Below, in pieces: positions 10,678 to 21,600 of a DNA stretch of 64,000 nt (within the stretch, counting starts at the first letter, position 1; each line of letters starts with the position of its first letter). The translations under genes and the position numbers were made by a program. Source of the stretch: Lithobates sylvaticus (lineage: Eukaryota; Chordata; Amphibia; Anura; Ranidae). The stretch spans positions 371,654,945 to 371,718,944 of the forward strand of contig CM053030.1 of NCBI GenBank assembly GCA_028564925.1, read 5' to 3'. Below the pieces are notes generated by a model, which saw only the letters and a program-made list of their open reading frames with translations, searched no databases and was not told where the DNA came from.

Positions 10678-11114
10678 GACAAAGCTCTATTTAAAGAGTG
10701 AAACGTGTTAGGTTTTGGGAGCACCTATTGACTTTATTTTCATTTAGGTTCACATGATTTCATTTTTGTCCTGACACATTCTTCCCCCCCCCCCTCCCCT
10801 CTTTTTAGTGAGGTGAGATATGCCTTGTGTCAATGCAGTCTTGATTAAGAGAGAAGCTTTTTTGTGGATATGGTGATATATGGGGCTTGTCCATTAGTGG
10901 TTATTTGTGTCCACATGGATGAGTGTACCCATATCGCAAATCTGAGAGATATACATCACCTTACAGGCATATCTATGTCATACACATACCTTTTATGATT
11001 TACAATAAACATTTTTAGACAGGTGGCATTTGTTGCGCAAGGTAGCGCACCCCCATCTAGGTTTTATTTGATAGTTGCCACAGAATGTCATTAATAACAC
11101 AGGCATTTGTATAT
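10678..11114. repeat. Direct repeat copy 1 of a ~440-bp pair
   Basis: This segment is repeated at 11707-12153 with high similarity, from GACAAAGCTCTATTT to ATTAATAACACAGG. Shared blocks include GGGAGCACC, a C-rich run, TATGCCTTGTGTCAATGCAG and GATATACATCACCTTACAGG. The pair could be the ends of a small retroelement or a simple duplication; no primer-binding site or polypurine tract was convincing. Confidence 0.7.
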
Positions 11115-11156
11115 TTGTAATTAATGTCTTTTTCCTGGGACCCGGTCTGGGTCAAA

Positions 11157-11350
11157 TTTATTAAGAAGGCTGCCTTTCTTGAAAAAGAGAGATTGATTTT
11201 GACTTTCTCTCTAGAACCTAGCCAGGCGTTCTCCAACAAGGCACCTACTAGATCTAAAGAGGGCTGGTTTTCTTGAAAACGATTGATTTTAACTAGATCT
11301 CTCTAGAAGCTAGCCAGGTGTTCTCTAACGAGACACCTACTATATCTAAA
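11157..11350. repeat. Two tandem ~95-bp repeats between the direct repeats
   Basis: Two adjacent units share TTTCTTGAAAA, GATTGATTTT, CTCTCTAGAA.CTAGCCAGG and GGCACCTACTAGATCTAAAG-type sequence. They lie in the ~590-bp spacer between the 440-bp repeats. Function unknown. Confidence 0.65.
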
Positions 11351-11706
11351 GAAACAATACTAAAAATCAACATTGGTATGGATCATATTGGGATTCAGGT
11401 TAGAATCTACATTTACTTTTGATTCCCCTTTGCTCAAGAGGAATTGTACACATGTGCAGGATATTATTATATGGATTCGGGGAAATCGATAGGTGATTGT
11501 TTTGTAGTTCTGATTTTATCCACAAGATGGTGATAGGATTTCCCTCAGCAATGAGCATGTGCAGAGGCCATCTCAGCTGGCCAGGTTATAAATAGATGAA
11601 CTACAAACAAAAGACACAATTTTCTTTTCAACATATGACAGTCAGTTACTTTGGGTTGCTAATTTTCTTCACTTTCTGTTCCCTTTTTTTTTTTTTTTTT
11701 ACCTAA

Positions 11707-12153
11707 GACAAAGCTCTATTTGAAGAGTAAAACCTTTTAGGTTTGGATGATTTGATTTTGGGAGCACCTTCTGACTTTATTTTCATTTAGGTTCACATGA
11801 TTTACATTTTTTCCTGACACATTCTCCCCCCCCCCCCCCCACCCCTCTTTTTAGTGGGGTGAGATATGCCTTGTGTCAATGCAGTCTTGATTAAGAGAGA
11901 AGCTTTTTTGTGGATATGGTGATATATGGGGCTCATCCATTAGTGGTTATTTGTGTCCACTTGTATGAGTGTACCCGTATCGCATATCTGAGAGATATAC
12001 ATCACCTTACAGGCATATCTATGTCATACACATACCTTTTACAATAACAGTTTTTAGACAAGTGGCATTTGGTGCACAGGGTAGCACACCCTCGTCTAGT
12101 TTTATTTGATTGTTGCCACAGTAAATATCATTAATAACACAGGAGTTTGTATA
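11707..12153. repeat. Direct repeat copy 2 of a ~440-bp pair
   Basis: Same orientation as copy 1 at 10678-11114. It ends next to the 33-bp minisatellite that starts near 12187. Confidence 0.7.
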
Positions 12154-12186
12154 CGAGTATGAACTAGCATGGCACTACAGAGTTGT

Positions 12187-13590
12187 AAATTGGTACTGTG
12201 TCAGTGAGCTCAGAGGTGGGCATTGGTACAGTGACAGCGAGCTCAGAGGTGGGCATTGGTGCAGTGGCAGTGAGCTCAGAGGTGGACATTGGTGCAGTGA
12301 CAGTGAGCTCAGAGGTGGACATTGGTGCAGTGACAGTGAGCTCAGAGGTCAGCATTGGTGCAATGACAGCAAGCTCAGAGTTGGGCATTGATACAGTGAC
12401 AGCGAGCTCAGAGGTGTGAATTGGTACAGTGGGAGTAACCTAAGAGGTGGGCATTGGTGCAGTGACAGCGAGCTCAGAGGTCGACATTGGTGCAGTGACA
12501 GCGAGTTCATAGTTGGGCATTGATACAGTGACAGCGAGCTCAGAGGTGTGAATTGGTAAAGTGACAGCAAGCTCACAGGTGGACATTGGTGCAGTGACAG
12601 AGAGCTCTGAGGTGGGCATTGGTGCAGTGACAGCGAGCTCAGAGGTGGGCATTGGTGCAGTGACAGCGAGCTCAGAGGTGTGAATTGGTACAGTGGCAGT
12701 GAGCTCAGAGGTGGGCATTTGTGCAGTGACAGCGAGCTCAGATGTGTGAATTGGTACAGTGGCAGCGGGCTCAGAGGTGAGCATTGGTGCAGTGACAGTG
12801 AGCTCAGAGATGGACATTGGTGCAGTGACAGAGAGCTCTGAGGTGGGCATTGGTGCAGTGACAGTGAGCTCAGAGGTCGGCATTGGTGCAGTGACAGCGA
12901 GCTCAGAGTTGGGCATTGATACAGTGACAGCAAGCTCAGAGGTGTGAATTGGTACAGTGACAGTGAGCTCAGAGGTGGACATTGGTGCAGTGACAGTGAG
13001 CTCAGAGGTCGGCATTGGTGCAGTGACAGCGAGCTCAGAGTTGGGCATTGATACAGTGACAGCGAGCTCAGAGGTGTGAATTGGTACAGTGGCAGTGAGC
13101 TCAGAGGTGGGCATTTGTGCAGTGACAGCTAGCTCAGAGGTGTGAATTGGTACAGTGGCAGCGAGCTCAGAGGTGAGCATTGGTGCAGTGGCAGTGAGCT
13201 CAGAGGTGGACATTGGTGCAGTGACAGAGAGCTCTGAGGTGGGCATTGGTGCAGTGACAGTGAGCTCAGAGGTCGGCATTGGTGCAGTGTCAGCGAGCTC
13301 AGAGTTGGGCATTGATACAGTGACAGCGAGATCAGAGGTGTGAATTGGTACAGTGGCAGTGAGCTCAGAGGTGGGCATTTGTGCAGTGACAGCGAGCTCA
13401 GAGGTGTGAATTGGTACAGTGGCAGTGAGTTCAGAGGTGGGCATTTGTGCAGTGACAGTGAGCTCAGAGGTAGGTATGGTGCAATGACAGCTAGCTCAGA
13501 GGTAGGCATTGGTACAGTGACAGCAAGTTTAGAGGTGGGCATTGGTGCAGTGATTACGAGCTCAGATGTGGGCATTGGTGCAGTGGTGAG
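12187..13590. repeat. 33-bp minisatellite with higher-order structure
   Basis: About 42 units of a 33-bp sequence built on GTGCAGTGACAGCGAGCTC plus AGAGGTGGGCATTG. Variant units recur at multiples of 33: the GAGAGCTCTGAG variant lies near 12599, 12831 and 13227 (steps 231 and 396), and the GTTGGGCATTGATACAG variant recurs in steps of 132, 396, 132 and 264. A 12-unit (396-bp) block therefore appears duplicated. Because 33 is a multiple of three, frames stay open; the 334-codon minus-strand frame (SELTVTAPMPT repeats) is a by-product and has no gene-like context. Confidence 0.9.
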
Positions 13591-14405
13591 CGAAGTGGGG
13601 ATATGTGCAAAAGGTGGTAAAAGCAGTGGGTGAGGATGGGAGCCAGCCACATTAGTGGGAACAGGGGGTTGGTATGCAGTTGTGGGAGAAGGATATGGGT
13701 CATCTGCTGTAGTGAGAGCATAGGGGGTTGCATGAAGGTGATTTTGAAATTAGTGATTAAAAAGAGTGCAGGAACAGTGAGGATGGAAGTGCTGGCATAG
13801 TAGTGGTGAGAAGGTGATTGATGGTGAAGGTGCTTCTGTGGGGAGTTGCCAGCTGAAACCCCACATGCAGTCCTCCTATCTACCAGCAGAGGTTGAGCGG
13901 GGGATTTGCTGTTGTGAGCTTCCAGGCTGATAATTACAGTGTCTTTGTGAGCTGTGGCAGAAGATAGGGAGGTGGTGTGAGATGACTCGGACAGATATTT
14001 CAAGCTCATGTCCCATGCTTGCCTAGTACACTACCCCGAAAGTGGATCTGGCATTTAGTGATAGTACTGCTGTTCTCCTCTAACCTGCTGCAATCTTTGC
14101 AGATGTCAGCAATCAGCCCTCAGCACAGAAAGCCTCCTATCAATAACTCATTTGTAGCACCTACATGGCACATGATCTATTGAGTAGTGCATCAAATAAG
14201 TCAGTGTGTTAACAGTCGGTTTGAAATAAATATGCTGCCTAATGCAATGTGCCTCAACACATGGAAATAAGTGTTTTAATTGCACAATGTTATCATTTTA
14301 ATGGGCCTTTAATGGGCCACCTCCTGTATTGGAGTGCCTTCACTCTGGATGAAGGGGCACATAGTGGATTGTTAGATGGACTATCAGATTCAGATACACT
14401 AAAAA
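13591..14405. other. No gene seen; degenerate repeat edge
   Basis: The first part has GTG/GAGG-rich sequence that may be decayed minisatellite flank. The remainder is unassigned. Confidence 0.4.
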
Positions 14406-15003
14406 AGTAAATCCAAACTTCAGCTCACACTGCAGTTACACCAACAGTTTTTATTTTGCAATAAAGGTTTCACTTAAACAAATACAGGGGGTCCCGGGTT
14501 ACGAACCCGTTAGGGACTGTCCTCCTGTTTGTAATCCGGAAATGTTCGTAAGTCGACCGCGCATGCGCAGAATGACAATTACGGACATTTACGATGTTCC
14601 ATCGAATGCCGTTTTGCGCCTGCGCAGCAAATTACGGACATTTACGATGTTTTCCGTCATTTTCCTGCCCGTGCATGCGCAGAACGGACGATTTCTGCGC
14701 AAAATGGCAGAGGGTCCCCGCAGTGCCCAGTTCGTAAGGAGATGTTCGTTGGTCGAGCGTTCGTAAGTCAGGGATCCCCTGTAACAGCTAATTGTTGTAA
14801 GCACCCCTGTCAGTGGTAAATGGGTTGTCCCAACAATCTTAACTGATATATTTGCAGGAGAGCTTGTTCTGTGGAAAAATAACAAACTTACTGGCCAGAT
14901 CACCAGGTGAAAAGAAAGAAAAGAAAGCCGAAAAAAGAAAACAAATGCTGAGAATTGGTAAGCTATAATATAATACATGTTTGCTTTTGGGTTTAATACC
15001 ACT
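14406..15003. mobile_element. Probable TTAA-type MITE with nested TA MITE
   Basis: The right end reads GGGTTTAATACCACT followed by TTAA (15004-15007), a terminus shared in pattern with the MITE at 42222-42722. The left end AGTAAATCCAAAC lies after an A run with no clear TTAA. The TA-flanked MITE at 14485-14781 is inserted within it. Confidence 0.45.
14485..14781 (-). mobile_element. TA-flanked MITE, copy 2
   Basis: Ends are CAGGGGGTCCCGGGTTACGA and, at the right, GTAAGTCAGGGATCCCCTG, with TA at 14483-14484 and 14782-14783. It is the same family as 4806-5093 in opposite orientation, as shown by the internal order of the ACTTACGAACG and CGCATGCGCAGAA blocks. Confidence 0.85.
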
Positions 15004-15049
15004 TTAAATACCAATCCTAACACATGAATTTACAAGGTTTTGTGGACAA

Positions 15050-15480
15050 TCATAAAAAAAATATTTTGGTATGAACACCATGTAGGTAAAGAAGAGCATC
15101 ATGCACATACAGGGAGAGCCATTCCTCATGCCTGCATATTTGGGGACCCTGTATCAAAGAAGATGAACTACTGCTAAAGGCTTCAAGTAGGGCAACCAGA
15201 CTGGGAAAAAATAGACAGCCTTGCCACTTTTTACTCGCCTGTGTCCATTTAGTAAAGGAAGGTCCAAATCTAAACATACACAGGAACACACTCAGGTAGG
15301 TCCACTTCATGGAGTTGAATGCTTTTTTTTTGCATCAAGAGAAGCTATAGCCCTAATGGAGTGGGAGGTTGTGAATTTAGTATACAATCACCTGAGATTT
15401 ATGTCACTGTCCTTACCAGGCATAAAACCGGTTTGGTCCATATGGACCAAATGTCCTGTGACTGTCTTGGCTTATGCAAT
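15050..15480 (-). pseudogene. L1/Tx1-type LINE reverse transcriptase remnant
   Basis: On the minus strand, successive pieces match the reverse transcriptase of L1/Tx1-like LINEs. QTGFMPGKDSDINLR lies near 15395-15440, SLDAKKAF.SMKWTYL near 15300-15350, and FGPSFTKW near 15250. A decayed catalytic box, LYVHDALLYL (normally YADD), lies near 15098-15109. The piece that normally links FTKW to the catalytic box (with the GCPLSPLLF motif) is missing, and frames change. It is a dead copy. Minus-strand sequence further upstream (15480-16700) may be more of the same LINE; a frame near 16300-16380 reads as a short coiled coil (IRTQITMAEQQISQVEDRT), as expected for ORF1, but this is weak. Confidence 0.7.
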
Positions 15481-18400
15481 CAGTAAGATAACAGTGGGAT
15501 AAGACAATACTTTGCACATTGATCTGGTTCTCTACATTATACATGATAAGTTCCAGTATATCCTGTTATACAAAGATTTCGACCCCCGAACACGAGGAGC
15601 AGGAATAACAGGAACCAGGAAAGGTAAGAGTGAGCTCATATGATGTAGGACTCTCCAGGGTACAGGTAGTTGGGTGAGAATGTTGCCTGAGAGCAGCATA
15701 GAAGAAAACAAGGTTAAGCACAAGGCTAGGAAAAGGTCTATCCACTCTGCTGTCCTGTGTAGTATGACAAGAAAAGGGTTTTACCAGTGTCCCTAGATTG
15801 TCTCAAACCAGTTAGCAGCTTCTTGAGGTGAAATAAAAAGTTTGATTAATTCACCATCTTGCACATATAGCTTGTCAGGGAAAACAATACTATATCTGAT
15901 CCCCTTGGAACAGAGGATTTAAAGACATCAAATGACTTCCTGAGTATTTTTTTAGAATGCAAAAGCAACACACCATTCACAGACTCTTATTGTGCTGCTT
16001 GTTCATTCTATATTAGTCTTCCCTTCACTCCAATGGATTGTTAGCAGCATAAAGTTTGTGGAATCCTTACTTGCCAAAGTGTTAGCACCCAACATCCATG
16101 TTTTTTTTGTTTCCTGAGTTCTTGCATCCCAAGAGAATAATGTAGGAAAATCAGACATTTCTCACAGAGCAGTTTATCTAAAGATCTCACTGTATGCAGA
16201 ATATTGCTCGTCAGAGGAGTATCAGATGACTTGCAGTAAGGTCTCTCCATCCAGTAGCATGGTACGTGGTACATGTTTAGCTGTTAGAATGCAAATTGTC
16301 GAGGAGTTCGGTCCTCCACCTGACTAATTTGCTGCTCTGCCATAGTAATTTGGGTTCTGATCTTGTTCAGATCCTGGGGAGTCAGACCCCAATCTAGCTG
16401 AAAACATCTAGTTGGGCAAGAAAGTGTAGTTTTTTTTCTCCTTAAGCTTTACCAAATTTCCCAAGACTGTGTGGAGGGGTTTGAGCCCAGTGGTGGACAG
16501 CATACAGAAGTGAACAGGATAACATATCATCATAGCTCTGAGCCCATCCATTTAAGGATGCCATCTTGGTCCTGTCCTCTAATTTATCAGGTTTAAAATC
16601 TGTGTAGCCTTTGAAACTTTTTACAGGACATATTGGAATTCAAAAGTACATTTTCTGATGGAGGTAGAAATACTCCTTTCAAAGAAGACAAAAAAAAAAC
16701 TTTAGCTTTTCTCAATAGGCACCACTGAAAACATGACGCAATAGGGAATATCCAAGCATGGCCATGTCTGATTTTCAAGTTTCAGAGTTAAATATTTGTA
16801 TCACATACACTGTCAAATTAAATGGTCATATCACAATAACATGGACAGAAAAAAATATATCTAAAGTTTACGGGAACCTTAAATTTTTATGTGGCTACAT
16901 TTCACTGTCTGTATTAGAGAACAACAGACTAACTGGAATCAGAGAGGTTAGAGGGTCCAAAACACAAACTGGATACCTAAACAGCACAGTCATTCAGCTT
17001 GATCTTCAATCAGTTTCACCTGTCAAGGCTGGTCAACAATAACAGGATATCTCTATAATGAAGTTTATAAAAATCACACAAGCCAAAACAGGGAAATTCT
17101 GTGTATGTTGCAATTTTCTTAAAATTATTACTACTTAAAATACCTTTGTCTTTAAAAATATTGTATTCTGATAACTGCATGAAGATATTGTACTCCAGGA
17201 AATGGATTTAACCGGTAAGACAAAAAGCTGATTTTATACAGTACAGGACACCGCCTTCTTTAATTGCTTTATCATTTGGAAGTCCAAAATTAGTCCAACT
17301 GAAGGGAAGAATACAAGGCAAACATGCCCACATAACACAAAGGTCAAGAAGGATTTGACAGACTCTGAAATGAGCTTGTAGCACCTTACACCAGAAACAG
17401 AAGCTTGATGCAGACAAGTTCAAGAAGCCTCAACAGATCTGGTATAGTATGCTTTAACAGGGAAGGAAGGAACTATATACTTCAGACTATAACTTGTTTT
17501 ATACACCTAGCAATGGTGGAGCGAGAGGCAGGAGTAGCCTTGCAGGAACCTTCAGGAAGCACAAAGAGGGAATTCGATTTTCCAAAGAGACAGTTGCTAA
17601 GAGGTAAAATCTCACAGCACACACCAGACAGTGCAGGGAAATTTCACTATGGTGATTTGGAGCCAGACATAAGAAAGGAAAAGCAAAATCCTGATTAAAG
17701 TAGTAGGAGGAAACCACCTTCAAGAGGAAGAAATCAATTGATCTAAAGACATCTTTTTCCATGTGCAACACAAAGGCCACGTTCATATCTGCGTGCAGCG
17801 GGAATGTGTGCTCCCACTCACTTTTTTTTTGCGCGTTTCTGCTCGTCTTACATAGGACAGCCTATTTACTTTAATAGGTTGCCCTATGTACAACAAACAC
17901 GCCAAAGAAGCTCCAGAACCTTTTCGGGCATGGAGCGTCATGCGTTTCTTCAATGTGCATTTTGGCGCATTTGTAGCACATTTGCCATGTGTCTGCTAAG
18001 TGTGTTTGGGGTACCATTAACAATTAATGTTGCGGCAAGCACATTGCGTGTTTGTAGCGTGTTTTCGAAACGTGTGGCAAAACACACATTTCGTGTGCGT
18101 TTTGTCACACATGCAGGAAAAATGAAGTGTGAATGGAGTCTTAGAAAAGCTCCTTACAGCAGTTGTGGTTAACTTTCTTAATATGGGCTCATGTGCGACC
18201 CCTGACAACACCAAAGGGCCACACATAATAGTGAGTGATTATTCAGTGCCAGAGACAGTAGACACACAACAAGATATAGCCAACGACTATGGGCATGATA
18301 TAGGGAATGGTAAGAGACTGCAGACATGATGGTCAGAGACTGTGGGCATATGCAATGGTCAGAGACTACCCTGTGTACAGGAGATGGTCAGAGACGGCAG

Positions 18401-18510
18401 ACATGATTGAAGAAATAGTCAGAGGCTGCGGACATACTGCAGGAGACTGTCAGACTGTGAACATGCTATAGAAATTGTTGGAGACTGGGGACATGCTTCA
18501 AGAGACAGAC
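15481..18510. other. Mostly unassigned; possible LINE 5' part and a weak MITE
   Basis: 15481-16700 may belong to the minus-strand LINE. 17775-18165 has weak inverted ends (GGCCACGTTCATATCTGCG / GAAGTGTGAATGGAGTC) and GTGTGTTT-rich interior, suggesting a small MITE. No host exon was recognised. Confidence 0.4.
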
Positions 18511-19542
18511 TTAAGCCCCATACACACGGTCGGACTTTTTCATGGATTCTGTCCGATCGGACAATGTTGTTGAAAAATCAGACCGTGTGTATGCACCATC
18601 GGACAGTGTACGTCGGATTGTCCGACGGACAAAGTCTTATCTCCTGCTGGAAAGATTTGCCGACAACACGGTCCGATCACACCAAATCCGATCGTGTGTA
18701 CGGTTGTCCGACGGACAAAGTGCTACGCATGCTCAGAAGAAATTCTGTGACGGAAGCGCTCGGTCAGGTAAAACTACCTTTCCTAATCGACACAGCACAT
18801 TCGTCACGCTGCAATGTTAAAATGTCTTTAATGCAGCGCATTCTCTTTTTCTTTACAATGCAACAAGAATGACATGTTTTAGCTGCTCCTATTCACCCGC
18901 ACTTCTCACAAACTTAGTTCTTTATTACTTTTCAGCATTTATACACTACATGTTTATTTTTACTCAGATCGTAAAAGAATCTTTGTTATATTTTTAGCAT
19001 GATTTGTCTTTTTTTTTTTTTTTTTTTCTGAATACATATTTGAAGGAGAATTTTTTTTTTTTTTTTTGTGGGGGGTTGTGTGTCTCAACTTAGCAAAACC
19101 ACATTATTAACATTTGTATTTCTTGCTTAAATTTACTAGGAGTTTGTTGGTTGTTGGTGCCCCTTGTTAATTCTACTTTAGGATTAGTGAAATGTACCTG
19201 CCTACTCAAAGAAAAACTGTCATTGTAGAAAAGTAAAACACAATAGTCACTGATTATTTCAAATCCCAAAAACATTTATTTAGGTCTCAGCAACAAACCA
19301 AAGAGGAACGCAGCCATGGTGAAACTTGGGGAATTTGCAAAGCCTTGGACCCCCACGGCAACCATCATTTTTCAAGCGTAGAAAATTGGGGGCCTGAGGA
19401 GTACGTATATTAAGGGGAGTGCAATCTGGTCCTGAAGTCCAAAGCATCCGGAACTACAGCAGATGCCATCTAGGTCCCCAGGCTCTGGTACTACAAGAGG
19501 CTCCATCTTCTCTCAGACCAGACTGAATCCAGGTCGTCACTC

Positions 19543-20728
19543 TCAGGTCTTCCTTCCACGCTTCCTTGCACGCTGTGGCTGTCGTGCTGGTGGGGTGGCA
19601 GAAGGAGGAGGAGGAGGAGGAGGCGGAGCATGGTAACTATGGCAAACATGTGTGAGTGGGGTCATCTCCCCAGCCCTACCCTTATTTAGGACATGGAGGA
19701 TGAGCCCCTCACACATGTTGCGTTGCCTCACCTCCATACCCATCATCTTCGTGACAACCACGGAGCCAAAGGTCTCCTCGTCGGTGGGTGTGGCATGTAG
19801 GGAGTCTGAAGCCTCTCTGATCATCCGGAGCGCTGACTCTGCCGCATAACCCCCCCTTCTCGCCCTTCTGTACGGAGGGCGGAGGGGAGGGATTTGGGTG
19901 TTAGTCAGGCTCCGAGGCCTAGCCCCTCTTGGCTGCCACTACCCACCTCTTGGCTGCCACTAACCCCTGCCTCCTCCTGACTGCCACCTTCCACAGCCAC
20001 CTCCTGGCTGAGGTCTTCCTGTGTATGAAAAAGGGACATAGTTTCAGTTATTTGTTCATCAAACACACACAATTCTCATCTAGTGACTGGTGCAAAATGT
20101 TTACAAATAGAAAACCATACAATTCTCAGCCCTGCAGTTTAGATTCTGGCCCCAAATGTCTCCAACACTACTGTCTGTTGATATGTCAAACACGTTAGGA
20201 ACTAAGCAATTGGGGATCCTGAATTAAGTGAACATCATTCATTATTCCCATAAATGGTAACAAAACTACTATACCTGGAACAAGCTGGGCTCCTCCACCT
20301 CTTCCAGACTGGAAGGCCCAGGTTGCTCCTCGAAAGCCTCATCAGGGGTGGCCTGCGCGCAAGGAAGCGTGGAAGGAGGAGTCGAGAGTGGCTCCGTGAC
20401 ATCAGCCTGGTCTTTGAGAAAATGGAGACTCTCATAGTACCAGAGCTTGGGGGCATAGACCTCATCTGCTGCAGTTGCAGTTTCTTCCGACTTCCGGATC
20501 TTCTTGCGCTCCCTGATATACGCACTCCTCAGGCTGCCAATTTTCTTTCTTATATCATCAACAGTTGCCGGGGAACCTTGGCTTGACAAATTCCACAAGT
20601 TCCAACAGGGCTGCGTACCTCTTTGGTTTGATGCTGTAATGGGGGTGTTTAGCCTGCCATAAAATGGGAAATTCCCTGTATTTGGCAATGAAGAGGGGGA
20701 GAAAACTCATGTCGTTGAATCCCTTCAT
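19543..20728 (-). CDS. MADF-domain DNA-binding protein of the Harbinger element (frameshifted)
   Basis: The protein begins MKGFNDMSFLPLFIAKYREF at 20728, just after a good acceptor (CTTGCAG/AG, exon from 20733), so an upstream untranslated exon is likely. A MADF domain follows: FPILW, YSIKPKRYAALLELVEFV, DDIRKKIGSLRSAYIRERKK and APKLWYYESLHFLKDQ. A one-base shift near 20570-20580 separates the two halves of the domain. The first coding exon ends at 20275 with a GTATAG donor; the next begins at 20018 after ACACAG. The last exon encodes YAAESALRMIREASDSL..., a QRNMCEGLILHVLNKGRAGE segment and a proline-rich, Arg/Lys-rich tail (RKRGRKT) ending at 19543. The Gly/Ser/Glu stretch at the start of the last exon is out of frame with the rest. 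MADF proteins bind DNA; here it probably helps target the transposon ends. Confidence 0.7.
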
Positions 20729-20929
20729 AATCTCTGCAAGACACAACACCACACCAAACACTATAAATTATGTCAGGCTAAACTCTCCTAATCTTCTCCA
20801 TAAAGAAGCCTCAAGTTCGAATCAGTCTAGGCTAGTTATGTACCAACGTCAAATTGTACCTTCGTTTCTAGCGATCGTCTCGTGCGTAAGCTTTCTCTCC
20901 CCTCGTCTCCCAGATCGTGGCTACGACAC

Positions 20930-21041
20930 AGGCGTGTGACGTTTTATATACAGTGCGCATGCGTCAAACTCCGCCCGCCCCTGACGATCTTTCTCGTCTA
21001 TTCCCCACCCCTTCTCTTTACGGGCGCAGTGGGGAGAGCAC
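20930..21041. promoter_or_regulatory. Likely divergent promoter region between two transposon genes
   Basis: The MADF gene (minus) and Myb/SANT-like gene (plus) are read away from this segment. It has a TATA-like TTTTATATAC at about 20942-20951, a GCGCATGCG motif and a CCGCCCGCCCC GC-box-like run. Inference from position and composition only. Confidence 0.35.
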
Positions 21042-21396
21042 ATGGCGGGGACACAGCAGGTGCGCCCCAAATATCCCACCAACGAGGAGGAGGACGAGGA
21101 AAGTCCGGAGGCAGAAACGTCCCGATCCCGGAGCCTGAAATTCAAGGCCTCCAATATGTCATTTGGAGAAATGTTGGAGATGGTGGACATATTAAAGAGG
21201 AGCGACTATGATGGGAAGTATGGGCCTTACCTCAACCCCAATGTCCGCAAGGCCAAGATCATGTCTAAAGTTGTGAGAAGGCTGTACAATCATTTTGGGG
21301 TACAACGATCCAAGGAGCAACTGAGGAAACGCTGGTCAGACCTGAAACTGAGGGAGGCCGATCAGTACAGAAAGATCAAGCGAATTCTTCAAAAAA
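21042..21396 (+). CDS. Myb/SANT-like DNA-binding protein, first coding exon
   Basis: The frame starts ATGGCGGGGACACAGCAGGT and encodes an acidic N-terminus (NEEEDEESPEAETS) followed by a Myb/SANT-like fold: MSFGEMLEMVDILKRSDYDG, then NPNVRKAKIMSKVVRRL, FGVQRSKEQLRKRWSDLK and READQYRKIKRILQK. The RWSDLK segment is typical of the recognition helix of Myb/SANT-like transposon accessory proteins. The exon ends at a strong donor (AAAAAA/GTAAGT, intron from 21397). The continuation exon was not identified downstream. It is divergent from the MADF gene and convergent with the nuclease gene. In studied Harbinger elements a Myb-like protein carries the nuclease to the nucleus and binds the ends. Confidence 0.7.
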
Positions 21397-21489
21397 GTAA
21401 GTAGTTGTGTTTTGTGTTTGCTTTCTTGCTTGCATACTGCTCCATGTGGTTTGATTTTTACAAAGTTGTACATTCCAAAATGGCCACTT

Positions 21490-21600
21490 TCAGGTTCGTC
21501 TGTGCATTCGATCGTACTCAGCCTCGATCTTTCTGCCACTGTCATGATCGTGTGTGTCCATTCGATCGTACGCAACCTTGATCGTTCGGCCACTTATAAT
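21490..21600. repeat. Two ~45-bp direct repeats rich in GATCG
   Basis: Two adjacent copies of CATTCGATCGTAC followed by a CCTCGATC-type block and TTCTGCCACT/TTCGGCCACT lie just inside the intron after the Myb/SANT-like exon. They could be accessory protein binding sites; this is speculative. Confidence 0.5.

Noticed and set aside
12440-13444. 334-codon minus-strand open frame of SELTVTAPMPT-like repeats
   Set aside because: It is the translation of a 33-bp minisatellite; several other frames are open for the same reason and no start context, splicing or domain supports a gene.
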